Made by a program: the position numbers and the translations under genes. Shown here one piece after another: positions 20,390 through 27,776 of a stretch of DNA of 64,000 nt (position 1 is its first letter; every line of letters starts with the position of its first letter). The notes below the pieces were generated by a model that had not been told where the DNA came from, did no database searches, and saw only the letters and a list, made by a program, of their open reading frames with translations. The DNA is from Mammaliicoccus sciuri (GTDB lineage Bacteria; Bacillota; Bacilli; Staphylococcales; Staphylococcaceae): the NCBI RefSeq assembly GCF_002901825.1, contig NZ_PPQD01000017.1, forward strand, positions 124,001 through 188,000, written 5' to 3'.

Positions 20390-20755
20390 ATGTATCAATT
20401 AAAAATGTGGGACCATGTACAATTATCAGCACCTAAAGGGTCAGAAGATAAAGCACGATATTTTTACTGTAATCAATTGGGATTCAATGAAGTAGAAAAG
20501 CCTGAATCACTGAGAGGTAACGGAGGCGTTTGGTTTAATATTAATCAAATTGATTTACACATTGGTATTGAAGAAGAGTTCGAACCATTAAAAAAAGCAC
20601 ATCCTGCTATTAATGTTGAAAATCTAGAAGATTTAAAAGAACATTTAACGAATGAAAAAATAGAGTACAAAGCAGATAAACGTTTTCCTGGCGCAAATAG
20701 AATCCATTTATTAGATCCTTTTGGAAATCGATTAGAATTTATAGAAAAACAATAG
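20390..20755 (+). CDS. VOC (glyoxalase/dioxygenase) superfamily protein
   Basis: A 121-residue single VOC module: N-terminal WDHVQLSAP with a candidate metal His, the YFYCNQLGF helix-strand, the DLHIGIEE strand and C-terminal LLDPFGNRLEFIE with the metal-ligand Glu. It could be a glyoxalase, dioxygenase or resistance protein; unlike FosB later in the window, no specific reaction is suggested. AAAGGAGA precedes ATG 20390. Confidence 0.85.
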   Translation: MYQLKMWDHVQLSAPKGSEDKARYFYCNQLGFNEVEKPESLRGNGGVWFNINQIDLHIGIEEEFEPLKKAHPAINVENLEDLKEHLTNEKIEYKADKRFPGANRIHLLDPFGNRLEFIEKQ

Positions 20756-20773
20756 AATTTATTTTGAAAAGTA

Positions 20774-20850
20774 TTGACTTATATTTAAATAGGTATTATA
20801 TTTTATGTAATTACAATAAATATAAATATATTCGTTGTAATTACATAAAA
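20774..20850 (+). promoter_or_regulatory. comK promoter with duplicated palindromic operator
   Basis: TTGACT (20774-20779), 17 bases, then TATATT (20797-20802). Directly over and after the -10 lie two inverted 16-mers, TTTTATGTAATTACAA (20801-20816) and TTGTAATTACATAAAA (20835-20850); each contains the perfect 10-bp palindrome TGTAATTACA and the centres are 31 bp apart, about three helical turns. It could be an operator pair or a 5'UTR hairpin. Confidence 0.7.
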
Positions 20851-20868
20851 ATTTGAAAGGAGCATGCT

Positions 20869-21423
20869 ATGAGTAAGTATGTTATTAAACAAAACACTAT
20901 GTATATTAGAGGAGTCAAAGTAGATGATCACACTATTCATACTGAGGTGTCTGAAGCGGGTAAAGAACCGTTCATCGTTAAGCAGAAACCTCAAGAAATT
21001 ATGAATCAGTCATGTCGCTTTTATAGCGAACACTTCAATGAAAGAAAGCTTTTTACAAAAAGGCTAACCAGAATCACGAGCAAACCCCCGATTTTAGTAT
21101 CCGCAGTAACTTCTACTTATTTTTTCTGCACAGGTTCCGAAAGGTCAATAGACAACACTTGGATAAATATACTCTACGTTAAAGATTTTAAAGAATATAA
21201 TGGCAATAAGACCAAGATATTTTTAGAACAAGATCAAATCCTCGTTTTTCCAATCTCATACCACGTAATTAATCACCAATACTTAAATTGTTTATGTTTG
21301 TACTATAGAAATCACCGTAATAATATCTTTATTAAACAGCTAAATACACCAAATATAGATTTAACTCAAGATGGATATAGTGTACTTGATGTTATAAAGA
21401 TGTATTTGAAAAATCAACATTAG
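20869..21423 (+). CDS. comK: ComK, competence transcription factor
   Basis: A 184-residue full-length ComK homologue, the master activator of DNA-uptake genes. The N-terminal YVIKQNTMYIRG strand, central RITSKPPILVSAVTSTYFFCTGS and the NTWINILYV segment are characteristic of staphylococcal ComK. GAAAGGAG precedes ATG 20869. Intact, so natural competence regulation is possible. The tRNA genes and prophage integration site follow. Confidence 0.93.
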   Translation: MSKYVIKQNTMYIRGVKVDDHTIHTEVSEAGKEPFIVKQKPQEIMNQSCRFYSEHFNERKLFTKRLTRITSKPPILVSAVTSTYFFCTGSERSIDNTWINILYVKDFKEYNGNKTKIFLEQDQILVFPISYHVINHQYLNCLCLYYRNHRNNIFIKQLNTPNIDLTQDGYSVLDVIKMYLKNQH

Positions 21424-21437
21424 CATACTAAATTAAA

Positions 21438-21488
21438 TATTAGCGGAACAAGTGCAACTAAAGTGTAAATGTTCCGTTAATTTTTTTA
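21438..21488 (+). terminator. Terminator after comK
   Basis: TTAGCGGAACA pairs with TGTTCCGTTAA (G-T pair included) and is followed by seven T. Confidence 0.85.
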
Positions 21489-21497
21489 GGTTTTCTC

Positions 21498-21525
21498 TTG
21501 AAAATATTAAGATGCTTGATATAAT
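21498..21525 (+). promoter_or_regulatory. Promoter of the tRNA-Asn/tRNA-Ser unit
   Basis: TTGAAA (21498-21503), 16-base spacer, TATAAT (21520-21525), about 30 bases before tRNA-Asn. Confidence 0.7.
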
Positions 21526-21555
21526 AGTATTTGTGCTTGATAAAAATTTAATTAT

Positions 21556-21630
21556 TCCACAGTAGCTCAGTGGTAGAGCTATCGGCTGTTAACCGATCGG
21601 TCGTAGGTTCGAGTCCTACCTGTGGAGCCA
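21556..21630 (+). tRNA. tRNA-Asn (GTT)
   Basis: A complete cloverleaf: acceptor TCCACAG/CTGTGGA, anticodon loop CTGTTAA (anticodon GTT), TΨC loop TTCGAGT, discriminator G and encoded CCA. Confidence 0.95.
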
Positions 21631-21631
21631 T

Positions 21632-21719
21632 AAAGATGTACTCAAGTTGGCTGAAGAGGCGCCCCTGCTAAGGGTGTAGGTCGTTCTGCGGCGCGAGGGT
21701 TCGAATCCCTCCATCTCCG
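21632..21719 (+). tRNA. tRNA-Ser (GCT), prophage integration target
   Basis: Class II tRNA: D-arm CTC/GAG, anticodon stem CGCCC/GGGTG with loop CTGCTAA (anticodon GCT), long variable arm, T-arm GAGGG-TTCGAAT-CCCTC. The 3' acceptor strand CATCTCC and discriminator G fall in the 15-bp repeat that bounds the prophage. The 5' strand is AAAGATG, so positions 1 and 2 face C72 and C71 and do not pair. CCA is not encoded. It may be functional with a frayed acceptor or degenerate. Confidence 0.85.
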
Positions 21720-21723
21720 CTCA
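21709..21723 (+). repeat. attL core (15-bp direct repeat)
   Basis: CTCCATCTCCGCTCA spans the tRNA-Ser 3' end and recurs exactly at 30114-30128. This is the usual product of tyrosine-recombinase integration into a tRNA 3' end. Confidence 0.88.
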
Positions 21724-21802
21724 ACTTATAAATATCAATTGAGCGAAACCATTGATATTACTGGCTTTCTACCTATATGGTGGAAAGCTTTTTCTTTGCA
21801 AG

Positions 21803-21819
21803 TGTCAAAAAAGTGTCAA
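21803..21819 (+). repeat. Left integrase arm-type sites
   Basis: Two direct TGTCAA copies at 21803 and 21814, 11 bp apart, at the end of the integrase fragment. The same pair with the same 11-bp spacing occurs near the right end (30001, 30012). Confidence 0.6.
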
Positions 21820-21945
21820 GAGAATAATTCTCTCACTTTTTGACCTTGCTCTTTTTTATGTTCATCTAAAAGATGCGAATAAATTTCTAAAGTAATTGCT
21901 ATATTTGAATGACCTAATTGAAAGTGTCTGGAAATGGTTTTAAAA
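21816..21945 (-). pseudogene. Tyrosine integrase, C-terminal remnant
   Basis: On the minus strand the frame reads ISRHFQLGHSNIAITLEIYS followed by about 20 residues to a TGA stop at 21816-21818. This is the LGHxxI...YSHLL box of phage tyrosine recombinases, including the nucleophilic Tyr. Upstream the frame closes and the sequence becomes a structural-gene fragment, so the body of the integrase is gone. The element therefore has no integrase of its own. Confidence 0.88.
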
Positions 21946-22082
21946 ATGGTCATTTAAAAGAGATTGGCATTCTTATTAAAGACGAAACACATCTAGTTGT
22001 CTCTAAAACATTAATCGCAACAGGAGATGCCGATGCGGTCGATTCTGATGCTTATATTGCAGTAGGATATGGTATTTACTAA
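21918..22082 (+). pseudogene. Phage structural protein, C-terminal remnant
   Basis: An open frame with no start, ending TGDADAVDSDAYIAVGYGIY then TAA. It reads like the C-terminus of a phage tail or baseplate protein. It overlaps the end of the integrase fragment, marking the deletion joint at about 21915-21945. Assignment as tail/baseplate is by position before the lysis genes and composition. Confidence 0.6.
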
Positions 22083-22169
22083 TGGACAATAAGGTGTAAT
22101 GTTTATAAAATAAGAAAGTGAGCAAGTTGGATAGATGGTGGCTAATCTCTTAATAAAGGGGTGATGCCT

Positions 22170-22202
22170 ATGGTTATAGTTGTTACTCCTAGAAAGGAAT
22201 AG
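22170..22202 (+). CDS. Leader peptide ORF before toxin 1
   Basis: A ten-codon ORF, MVIVVTPRKE, with a strong AAAGGGG site upstream. Its last codons contain GAAAGGA, the ribosome site of the toxin, and its TAG ends one base before the toxin ATG. Translation of this ORF would therefore affect toxin initiation. Locus 2 (32171-32212) has the same arrangement. Confidence 0.55.
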   Translation: MVIVVTPRKE

Positions 22203-22203
22203 C

Positions 22204-22284
22204 ATGTCTGATTTTGAAATGTTAATGGTTGTATTGACAATCATCGGTTTACTATTAATCAGTAATCAAGACCATAAAAAATAA
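22204..22284 (+). CDS. Type I toxin, putative holin-like (locus 1)
   Basis: A 26-residue peptide starting MSDFEMLMVV, with one hydrophobic helix and a charged QDHKK tail, typical of the putative holin-like/TxpA-type membrane toxins. Such peptides depolarise the membrane when their antisense RNA is absent. The 3' end overlaps a predicted antitoxin RNA from the opposite strand. The mRNA leader GAGCAAGTTGGATAGATGG is shared with locus 2. Confidence 0.75.
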   Translation: MSDFEMLMVVLTIIGLLLISNQDHKK

Positions 22285-22400
22285 CCTTCTCCAACTTTGA
22301 CGAGTAATAGAAGGTTATTTTTATAATTTTTCTATGAAAGGCCACCGTCTTTTTAACGGGCTCGCTTGGGCGATACACATAAGTGTATCGCCCTTTTTCT
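22275..22400 (-). ncRNA. Antitoxin RNA of locus 1
   Basis: Minus-strand promoter TAGACA, 17 bases, TAATTT (about 22407-22435). The transcript would begin with the GGGCGATACAC hairpin, continue through the conserved GAGCCCGTT...GACGGTGG hairpin and end at the AACCTTCT...AGAAGGTT stem that overlaps the toxin 3' end. Same architecture in loci 2 and 3. Ends are estimates. Confidence 0.65.
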
Positions 22401-22459
22401 ATTTATAAATTAACACAACTTGTATAGATTGTCTAATTAAAATGATTGGAGGGATGTAA

Positions 22460-22714
22460 ATGCCAGAAAATAACAGAGGCGTTAGTTATGAAATTTACAA
22501 GCGCCTTGGACGAATAGAAGGGAAGCTGGATAGTGTTAAAGACATCAATGACAAAACAAATAAGGCTTATGATGTTGCGCATGAAGCTAAAAGTATGGCC
22601 GAGAACAATAAGGATGATTTAAGAGATTATAAAACAAATATGAAGTGGGTTATTGGCTTATTAACATCTGTAGTCGTCCCACTTGTTATTTTTGTGTTAA
22701 ATCAATTTTTCTAA
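22460..22714 (+). CDS. XhlA-like phage lysis-module protein
   Basis: An 84-residue protein: soluble N-terminal half with coiled-coil pattern (IYKRLGRIEGKLDSVKDI), then a C-terminal helix (WVIGLLTSVVVPLVIFVLNQFF). This matches XhlA-type proteins that sit beside holins in phage lysis modules. TTGGAGGGA precedes ATG 22460. It precedes the virion lysin by 19 bases. Confidence 0.8.
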   Translation: MPENNRGVSYEIYKRLGRIEGKLDSVKDINDKTNKAYDVAHEAKSMAENNKDDLRDYKTNMKWVIGLLTSVVVPLVIFVLNQFF

Positions 22715-22733
22715 AAAGAAATAAGGTGAAATT

Positions 22734-24580
22734 ATGGGATTACCTTCATCAGGAAAGCCTACAGCCAATCAAGTTGCAGATTGGTCGATTTCTATAATTG
22801 GTAAACGTTTCGATGTACCTGGCTCTGGTTATGGTTCTCAATGTTGGGACTTACCAAACTACATTCTTGAGCGCTACTGGCATTTTAGAACGCCAGGTAA
22901 CGCAAGAGACATGGCTTGGTATAAATATTATCCTGCTGGTTTTAAAGTGTTAAAAAACACGCGTGATTTTGTGCCTCAGAGAGGCGATTTTGCAGTCTGG
23001 ACAGAAGGTAATTATAACTGGAGTAGATGGGGACATACTGCGATTGTAGTTGGTCCTTCTACTACCAGTTATTTTTATAGTGTTGACCAGAATTGGTATA
23101 ACGCAAACAGTTATAATGGTAGTCCTGCAGCGAAAGTTAAACATAGTTATACAGGTGTAACACATTTTATTCGACCAGCTTATAAAGAAGAGCCGAAACC
23201 TGTTGAAAAACCTGAAAAGCCTGAAAAACCAAAACCTACAACACCAGTGATTGATCCAAATCCAAAAAAACAGGCAGAAGACACAAAACCAGTATCCAAA
23301 ATCGTAACACGTATTAAATACACTGTCGTTCATAAAGATGATAAAGATAGTAAAGAGATATTTGGAAATGTTGTTTATGGTGAAAAAAGAACGAATACAC
23401 CTCAAAAGATACTTATTAAAAATGCGGTAAATATGGATTCTGTTCATACCTTATATCAAGATAGAAACTCGATTTATAAAGAGGATGATTATCCACATTA
23501 TTTTGTAGATCGGTATAATATTTGGTCGCCAAGACCTATTAATTATAAGGTACCTGGACATGATGACTATATTGTAGTTGTAATTTGTGAAGATTTAAAT
23601 ACATCTGATGATACCTTTAAAAGAAATGAATTAGCAGCAATGACACTTATCAAAAAGGTGTGTTCAAAATATAATATTACTTTTGAAAGTCGTAATATTT
23701 TAATAGATAAAAAGGCTTGGAGAACTTTATCGCTTCATCAAAATGTTTCTCAAGATTTAATAAAACTGTACGAGAATAAACATAAGATTTTGAATGAAGT
23801 GCCAAAAGATATTATCGAAAAAATCAGGATTAAAACTTTTGTGAAAGTTAATAAGCGTGAATTAAATAATTTGAATAAATCCAAACCAACAAGCTTAAAC
23901 CAAACACCATCTTATATTACAAAAGAACGTAGTAACTATACGTTAGATGAAGCTGTTAATATTCAAATGAGACATGCGCCACAAATGAGTAATAGTGTTA
24001 CTTGGTTTAATGCGAGTAAACAACAAGTTAAAAATGCGATGAATACAAGTAATATATTTAAAAGTTCTACACAAGTTTACCAGTTTTTGAAATTAGACAG
24101 ATATCAAGGTTTGTCAGTTGATAAGTTAAATGAAATCTTAAAAGGTAAAGGCACGTTGAACGGTAAAGGACAAGCATTTCAAGATGCATGTAAAAAATAT
24201 GAAATTAATGAAATTTATTTAATCGCTCATGCCATTTTAGAAAGTGGTGCCGGGACAAGCCATTTTGCGAGTGGTAATAGTGGCTATTATAACTATTTTG
24301 GAATAGGTGCATTTGATAGTAATCCTAATGATGCGATTACTTTTGCGCGTAATCATGGTTGGACGACGCCAGAAAAAGCGATTATTGGTGGTGCAGAATT
24401 TGTGAGGAAAGGTTATATCGGGCAAGGACAAACCGTATGAGGTGGAACCCTAAAAGACCAGGTACGCATCAATACGCAACCGATATAAGATGGGCAAGCC
24501 ATCAAGCAACAACAATTTCAAACTACTATTCAAAAATTAATTTGAAAGGTAAGTATTTTATTTATGATCAGTATAAATAA
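22734..24580 (+). pseudogene. Virion-associated peptidoglycan hydrolase, frameshifted
   Basis: The first frame (22734-24440, 568 residues) has an N-terminal CHAP domain (SQCWDL, RWGHTAIVV), a Lys/Pro linker at about 150-180, a central domain resembling a degraded amidase and a C-terminal glucosaminidase with catalytic Glu in AHAILESGAGTS. It stops after YIGQGQTV, while MRWNPKRPGTHQYATDI continues in another frame to 24580. Host Atl has an extra NTLYK at this point, so about 10 bases were lost near 24430-24440. The layout matches S. aureus phage gp49-type tail lysins. It is probably inactive in its glucosaminidase part. Confidence 0.85.
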
Positions 24581-24598
24581 TTATGAGGAGATGAAAAT

Positions 24599-24874
24599 AT
24601 GAATATTAATTTTAAAGTGAGAAAAAACAATCCGTACTTTTGGATACAAATCGCATTATCAGTGTTAGTACCAATTGGTGCATATTTTGGTATTCAAGCG
24701 CAAGATATTACAACATGGTCAATGGTTGGGTATGTCATAGTCAAAACCGTATCTAATCCATATGTAATATTTACAGTACTAGTATCTGTATTTAATGCAT
24801 TGATTGACCCGACAACAGACGGCTTTACGGATAGTAAAAAAGCCATGACCTATACAAACCCTAAGAAGGATTAA
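24599..24874 (+). CDS. Phage holin, phi LC3 family
   Basis: A 91-residue protein with two hydrophobic segments (FWIQIALSVLVPIGAYF and NPYVIFTVLVSVFNALID) and the conserved DPTTDGFTDSKKAMTY ending of the phi LC3-type holins. It forms membrane lesions that release the endolysin. GAGGAGATG precedes ATG 24599. The endolysin follows. Confidence 0.92.
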   Translation: MNINFKVRKNNPYFWIQIALSVLVPIGAYFGIQAQDITTWSMVGYVIVKTVSNPYVIFTVLVSVFNALIDPTTDGFTDSKKAMTYTNPKKD

Positions 24875-24931
24875 CAAATACGTTAGTCCTTTTTATTTTG
24901 AGTTACTTTATTTAGAAAAGGAGAATTTAGG

Positions 24932-25786
24932 ATGAAAGATATATATTCAAGACACATTGAAGGTAGTAAATTAACAGGTAAAAAAGCGAGTATAGCAGGT
25001 ATTGTTATTCACAATGATTATGGTTCGATGACACCTTCTCAATATTTAGCGTGGTTATATTCAAGAGAAAGTAACGGCACATATGTGAATGGATGGGCGA
25101 GTGTTTATGTCAATAGGCATGAAGTGTTATGGTATCACCCGACAAATTATGTAGAGTGGCATTGTGGTCATGGATGGGCTAATAGTAATTTGATTGGTTT
25201 TGAAGTGTGTGAAAGTTATCAAGGTCATATTTCTGATCAAACATTTTTAGAAAATGAAGAAGCTACTTTGAAGGTAGCAGCGGCTGTAATGAAATCTTAT
25301 GATCTACCTGTTAATCGTAGTACAGTTCGTTTACACAATGAATTCTTTAGTACATCGTGCCCTCATCGTTCATGGGAATTACATGTTGGTAAAGGAGCTC
25401 CTTATACGGCTGATAATCAAAATAAATTGAAAGATTATTTCATTTCTCGCATTAAACATTATTATAACGGTGGTAAAGTAGTAAAAACGACTTGGCAATG
25501 TTCTGGTATAGCAACAGCTAAAAAAGGTGTATCACCAATTGGTGCAAAGAGAAAGCCAGGACTAAATGAACCGGTATTAGCACCTTCAAATAATATTTTG
25601 GCAGGTCAATATATCGATGTCTTCTCTGTAACTAAAAAGGATGGTTATTGGTGGGCAGAATTTGAATATCCAACGAATCCAAAAGCAGGGCGTTTTTACT
25701 GTGCATTGGGTCCTATCACTGATAAGGAAGGAAAGTTACTTAAAGAAAAGAAATTGTGGTTTGACTTGAAAATCGCGATTAAATAA
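24932..25786 (+). CDS. Phage endolysin, N-acetylmuramoyl-L-alanine amidase
   Basis: A 284-residue lysin with an N-terminal Amidase_2 domain; zinc-ligand candidates are His27 (GIVIHND), the His of VRLHNEFF and the downstream TSCPHRSW motif. The C-terminal 95 residues form an SH3-type wall-binding domain (VKTTWQCSGIATA, GYWWAEFEYP). AAAAGGAGAA precedes ATG 24932. Intact, unlike the virion lysin. A terminator follows. Confidence 0.92.
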   Translation: MKDIYSRHIEGSKLTGKKASIAGIVIHNDYGSMTPSQYLAWLYSRESNGTYVNGWASVYVNRHEVLWYHPTNYVEWHCGHGWANSNLIGFEVCESYQGHISDQTFLENEEATLKVAAAVMKSYDLPVNRSTVRLHNEFFSTSCPHRSWELHVGKGAPYTADNQNKLKDYFISRIKHYYNGGKVVKTTWQCSGIATAKKGVSPIGAKRKPGLNEPVLAPSNNILAGQYIDVFSVTKKDGYWWAEFEYPTNPKAGRFYCALGPITDKEGKLLKEKKLWFDLKIAIK

Positions 25787-25821
25787 ATATATAATCATGA
25801 TTAGTGAAACGTAACTAACCA

Positions 25822-25870
25822 AGCCCTACAGAGTATTGTTTATTTACATAACTTTGTAGGGCTATTTTTT
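25822..25870 (+). terminator. Terminator after the lysis module
   Basis: AGCCCTACAGAGT pairs with ACTTTGTAGGGCT, followed by ATTTTTTATTTT. It marks the end of the late phage operon. Confidence 0.85.
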
Positions 25871-26007
25871 ATTTTCTACTTTAAGCACTTTATTTTTTAC
25901 TAAAACCGAAATTTGGAATATTACTTAAAGACATCGTGTTAGAATTAGAATAGTAAAAGGTAGTCTCAACAGCTATTTTTACTATTCCGATATATCATTA
26001 TCCCATG

Positions 26008-26042
26008 ACCCTATCTAGCGGAAACTAGGTAGGGTGTTTTTT
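26008..26042 (+). terminator. Second terminator before fosB
   Basis: ACCCTATCTAG pairs with CTAGGTAGGGT around CGGAAA, followed by a T run. The 339 bases between endolysin and fosB hold these two terminators and a TAGTAAAAG...CTATTTTTACTA hairpin; no gene is seen. Confidence 0.85.
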
Positions 26043-26125
26043 GTGTTATAATATTTAATAAGATTCAAAGTAAATCGTGGATTTAAATCAACTATTTCAA
26101 AGTTCTAAAATACAGGAGGACTATA

Positions 26126-26545
26126 ATGATAAAATCTATCAATCATATATGTTATTCCGTTAGTAATTTAAATGATTCCATATATTTTTATAAAGACATT
26201 TTATGCGGTGACTTATTGCTAAGTGGGGAAACAACTGCATATTTTGATATTGGAGGTTTATGGGTGGCTTTAAATGAAGAAAAAGACATTCCTCGAAATG
26301 AAATTCAGTATTCATACACACATACAGCGTTTACTATAGATGAAAGTGAATATAATAGTTGGTATCAATGGCTCAAGAAAAATAACGTGAATATATTAGA
26401 AGGACGTACTAGAGATGTAAGAGATAAGCAATCAATTTACTTTATTGATCCTGACGGACATAAGTTAGAGTTACACACTGGAACACTAGAAAATAGAATG
26501 AATTATTATAAAGATACGAAACCACATATGTTATTTTACAAATAA
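26126..26545 (+). CDS. fosB: FosB, metallothiol transferase (fosfomycin resistance)
   Basis: A 139-residue VOC-fold enzyme that inactivates fosfomycin by adding bacillithiol (or cysteine). Metal ligands are in the FosB positions: His7 (SINHICYS), His66 (SYTHTAF) and Glu115 (DGHKLELHTG). EEKDIPRNEI and LHTGTLENR are also FosB signatures, and length equals known FosB. CAGGAGG precedes ATG 26126. It lies in the prophage cargo zone, 11 bases before an acetyltransferase gene. Confidence 0.94.
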   Translation: MIKSINHICYSVSNLNDSIYFYKDILCGDLLLSGETTAYFDIGGLWVALNEEKDIPRNEIQYSYTHTAFTIDESEYNSWYQWLKKNNVNILEGRTRDVRDKQSIYFIDPDGHKLELHTGTLENRMNYYKDTKPHMLFYK

Positions 26546-26556
26546 GTAGGTGCTTT

Positions 26557-27003
26557 ATGACAATATATACAAGATTATTTGAAGAAAGAGATTTTAAACA
26601 AATCGATGATTTATTGCAATTATATAATGAGTTGGGGTATCCAACGACACGTAAAGAACTTATTCATCGATTAACTAAGATTAATAATCACAAAGATTAT
26701 TATATAATATTACTGTTTGAAGATGAGAATATTATTGGTTTTAGTGGTTTGTGTAAGATGATGTTCTATGAAAATAGTGGAGAATACATGCGTATATTGG
26801 CTTTTGTTATCAATTCAAATTTTAGAAATAATGGGTTGGGTTCATTATTGTTAAAAGAATCCGAAAGATTGGCTGATAAGTTAAACTGTAAATCAATGAC
26901 ATTGAATAGTGGAATTAGATCAGATAGAGAAAATGCACATAAGTTTTATATATCTAATGGCTTTGAATGTAAGTCTTATGGATTTTCAAAAAATATTCTA
27001 TAA
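26557..27003 (+). CDS. GNAT-family N-acetyltransferase (prophage cargo)
   Basis: A 148-residue GNAT protein with the acetyl-CoA loop motif VINSNFRNNGLGSLLLKESE and the C-terminal ENAHKFYISNGFE block. Substrate unknown; small-molecule or drug acetylation is possible given the fosB partner, but nothing specific is visible. It begins 11 bases after fosB, with the AAGTAGGTG site at the intergenic junction, so the two are cotranscribed. Confidence 0.85.
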   Translation: MTIYTRLFEERDFKQIDDLLQLYNELGYPTTRKELIHRLTKINNHKDYYIILLFEDENIIGFSGLCKMMFYENSGEYMRILAFVINSNFRNNGLGSLLLKESERLADKLNCKSMTLNSGIRSDRENAHKFYISNGFECKSYGFSKNIL

Positions 27004-27171
27004 TCAATTCAGATTTGGTTATTTCTCCCGATTTAATCGAATTGTAAAGAAAGTTTCTATCACGCCTCACATTAGTCGGGTGTTTTTATTCGTTTTAATA
27101 TCAATAGTGTAGTCTTACTATATACAAGCACTTTTTAGTGCTAGTGTTTCTTAATATAACTTCCAATGCTT

Positions 27172-27204
27172 GCCCTGTCACTTTGTGTGATGGGGTTATT
27201 TTTT
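27172..27204 (+). terminator. Terminator after fosB operon
   Basis: CCCTGTCAC pairs with GTGTGATGGGG (wobble included), followed by TTATTTTTT. The 290 bases between the acetyltransferase and the next peptide gene hold this, a small AGCACTTTTTAGTGCT hairpin and the palindromic promoter. Confidence 0.7.
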
Positions 27205-27237
27205 ATGAAAAAATTTAAAAATAATTTGATTATTCAC

Positions 27238-27266
27238 TTGTAAAAAGGACAATTGTCCTTTATAAT
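27238..27266 (+). promoter_or_regulatory. Promoter with perfect palindromic operator in the spacer
   Basis: TTGTAA (27238-27243), then the perfect 18-bp palindrome AAAGGACAATTGTCCTTT (27244-27261), with TATAAT at 27261-27266. The palindrome fills the promoter spacer exactly, so a bound dimer would block RNA polymerase. The downstream HTH protein is the obvious candidate repressor. Confidence 0.75.
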
Positions 27267-27294
27267 AAGAAGTGTAGTAAGGAGGTGGCAAAAA

Positions 27295-27420
27295 GTGAAC
27301 CGTTTAGAACGGAAAGAAAAAGAAGCAACGATTGCAGAAACCAAAAGCAGAACCTTCCGAAATTACTGCTTAGGCGTAGCATCCATTGCTTCACTACTAA
27401 AATATTGGTTGGGGATTTAA
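27295..27420 (+). CDS. Small membrane peptide, 41 residues
   Basis: GTG start 8-10 bases after AAGGAGGTGG. The N-terminal half is highly charged (MNRLERKEKEATIAETKSR), the C-terminal half forms a hydrophobic helix (YCLGVASIASLLKYWLGI). No family recognised. First gene after the palindromic promoter. It resembles in design the 37-residue peptide at 33547 and type I toxins, but no antisense partner is evident. Confidence 0.6.
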   Translation: MNRLERKEKEATIAETKSRTFRNYCLGVASIASLLKYWLGI

Positions 27421-27456
27421 TCCCCTTCCACCTTATTATATATCGAGGTGATAAAA

Positions 27457-27552
27457 ATGACAAATCTAACAAAAATAAGAATTAGAACATTTTTAAATTA
27501 TGCAATTGGTTTAAGTGCTATAGCTATAGCTATATATTTATTGTTCAAATAA
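27457..27552 (+). CDS. Small membrane peptide, 31 residues
   Basis: Starts MTNLTKIRIRTFLNYAIG with a basic N-terminus and one hydrophobic helix to the end (AIAIAIYLLFK). GAGGTG lies 6 bases upstream of ATG 27457. It follows the 41-residue peptide by 36 bases. Unrecognised; possibly a membrane effector or a phage-derived peptide. Confidence 0.55.
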   Translation: MTNLTKIRIRTFLNYAIGLSAIAIAIYLLFK

Positions 27553-27578
27553 ACTAATAAACGGTTCACTGCAAAATT

Positions 27579-27776
27579 ATGATTATAGAATCAGTTAAAA
27601 AACTAATGGAATCAGAAATAAGTGCAACAGAAATAGAAAAGGCTACTGGTGTAGATGCTTCTTCTATTAGACGCATACGCAGAGGAGAAAGAAAGATAGA
27701 GAATTTAAGCTTTGAAAAAGGTGTTAAGTTATATGAATACGCTACTAAAAAAGGAGATAAGATAGTTGAATATTGA
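27579..27776 (+). CDS. Small HTH DNA-binding protein
   Basis: A 65-residue protein with an XRE-type helix-turn-helix: SATEIEKATGVDASSIRRIR then GERKIENLSFEKGVKLYEYA. Similar mini-repressors occur in staphylococcal phages. No good Shine-Dalgarno precedes ATG 27579. Its 3' end overlaps the HKD-nuclease gene by 11 bases, so the two are coupled. It could repress the palindromic promoter 320 bases upstream. Confidence 0.75.
   Translation: MIIESVKKLMESEISATEIEKATGVDASSIRRIRRGERKIENLSFEKGVKLYEYATKKGDKIVEY

Noticed and set aside
20390..20755. Second fosfomycin-resistance gene
   Set aside because: Single VOC fold, but it lacks the FosB segments EEKDIPRNEI and LHTGTLENR and has no conserved ligand spacing of FosB.
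20801..20850. Terminator upstream of comK
   Set aside because: The inverted repeat begins at the promoter -10, has no T run and precedes rather than follows a transcript; operator or leader hairpin fits better.
22950..23447. 165-codon minus-strand ORF with aromatic-rich product
   Set aside because: Antisense to the CHAP lysin, composed of Phe/Trp/Arg-rich shadow sequence, no ribosome site.
24359..24580. Separate small gene after the virion lysin
   Set aside because: Only its second half (from MRWNPKRPG) resembles a glucosaminidase end; the first half is out of frame with lysin sequence, so it is the frameshifted lysin C-terminus.
27285..27485. 66-codon plus-strand ORF overlapping the 41-residue peptide
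   Set aside because: Frame lacks a spaced ribosome site; GTG 27295 in the other frame has AAGGAGGTGG and gives a plausible membrane peptide.
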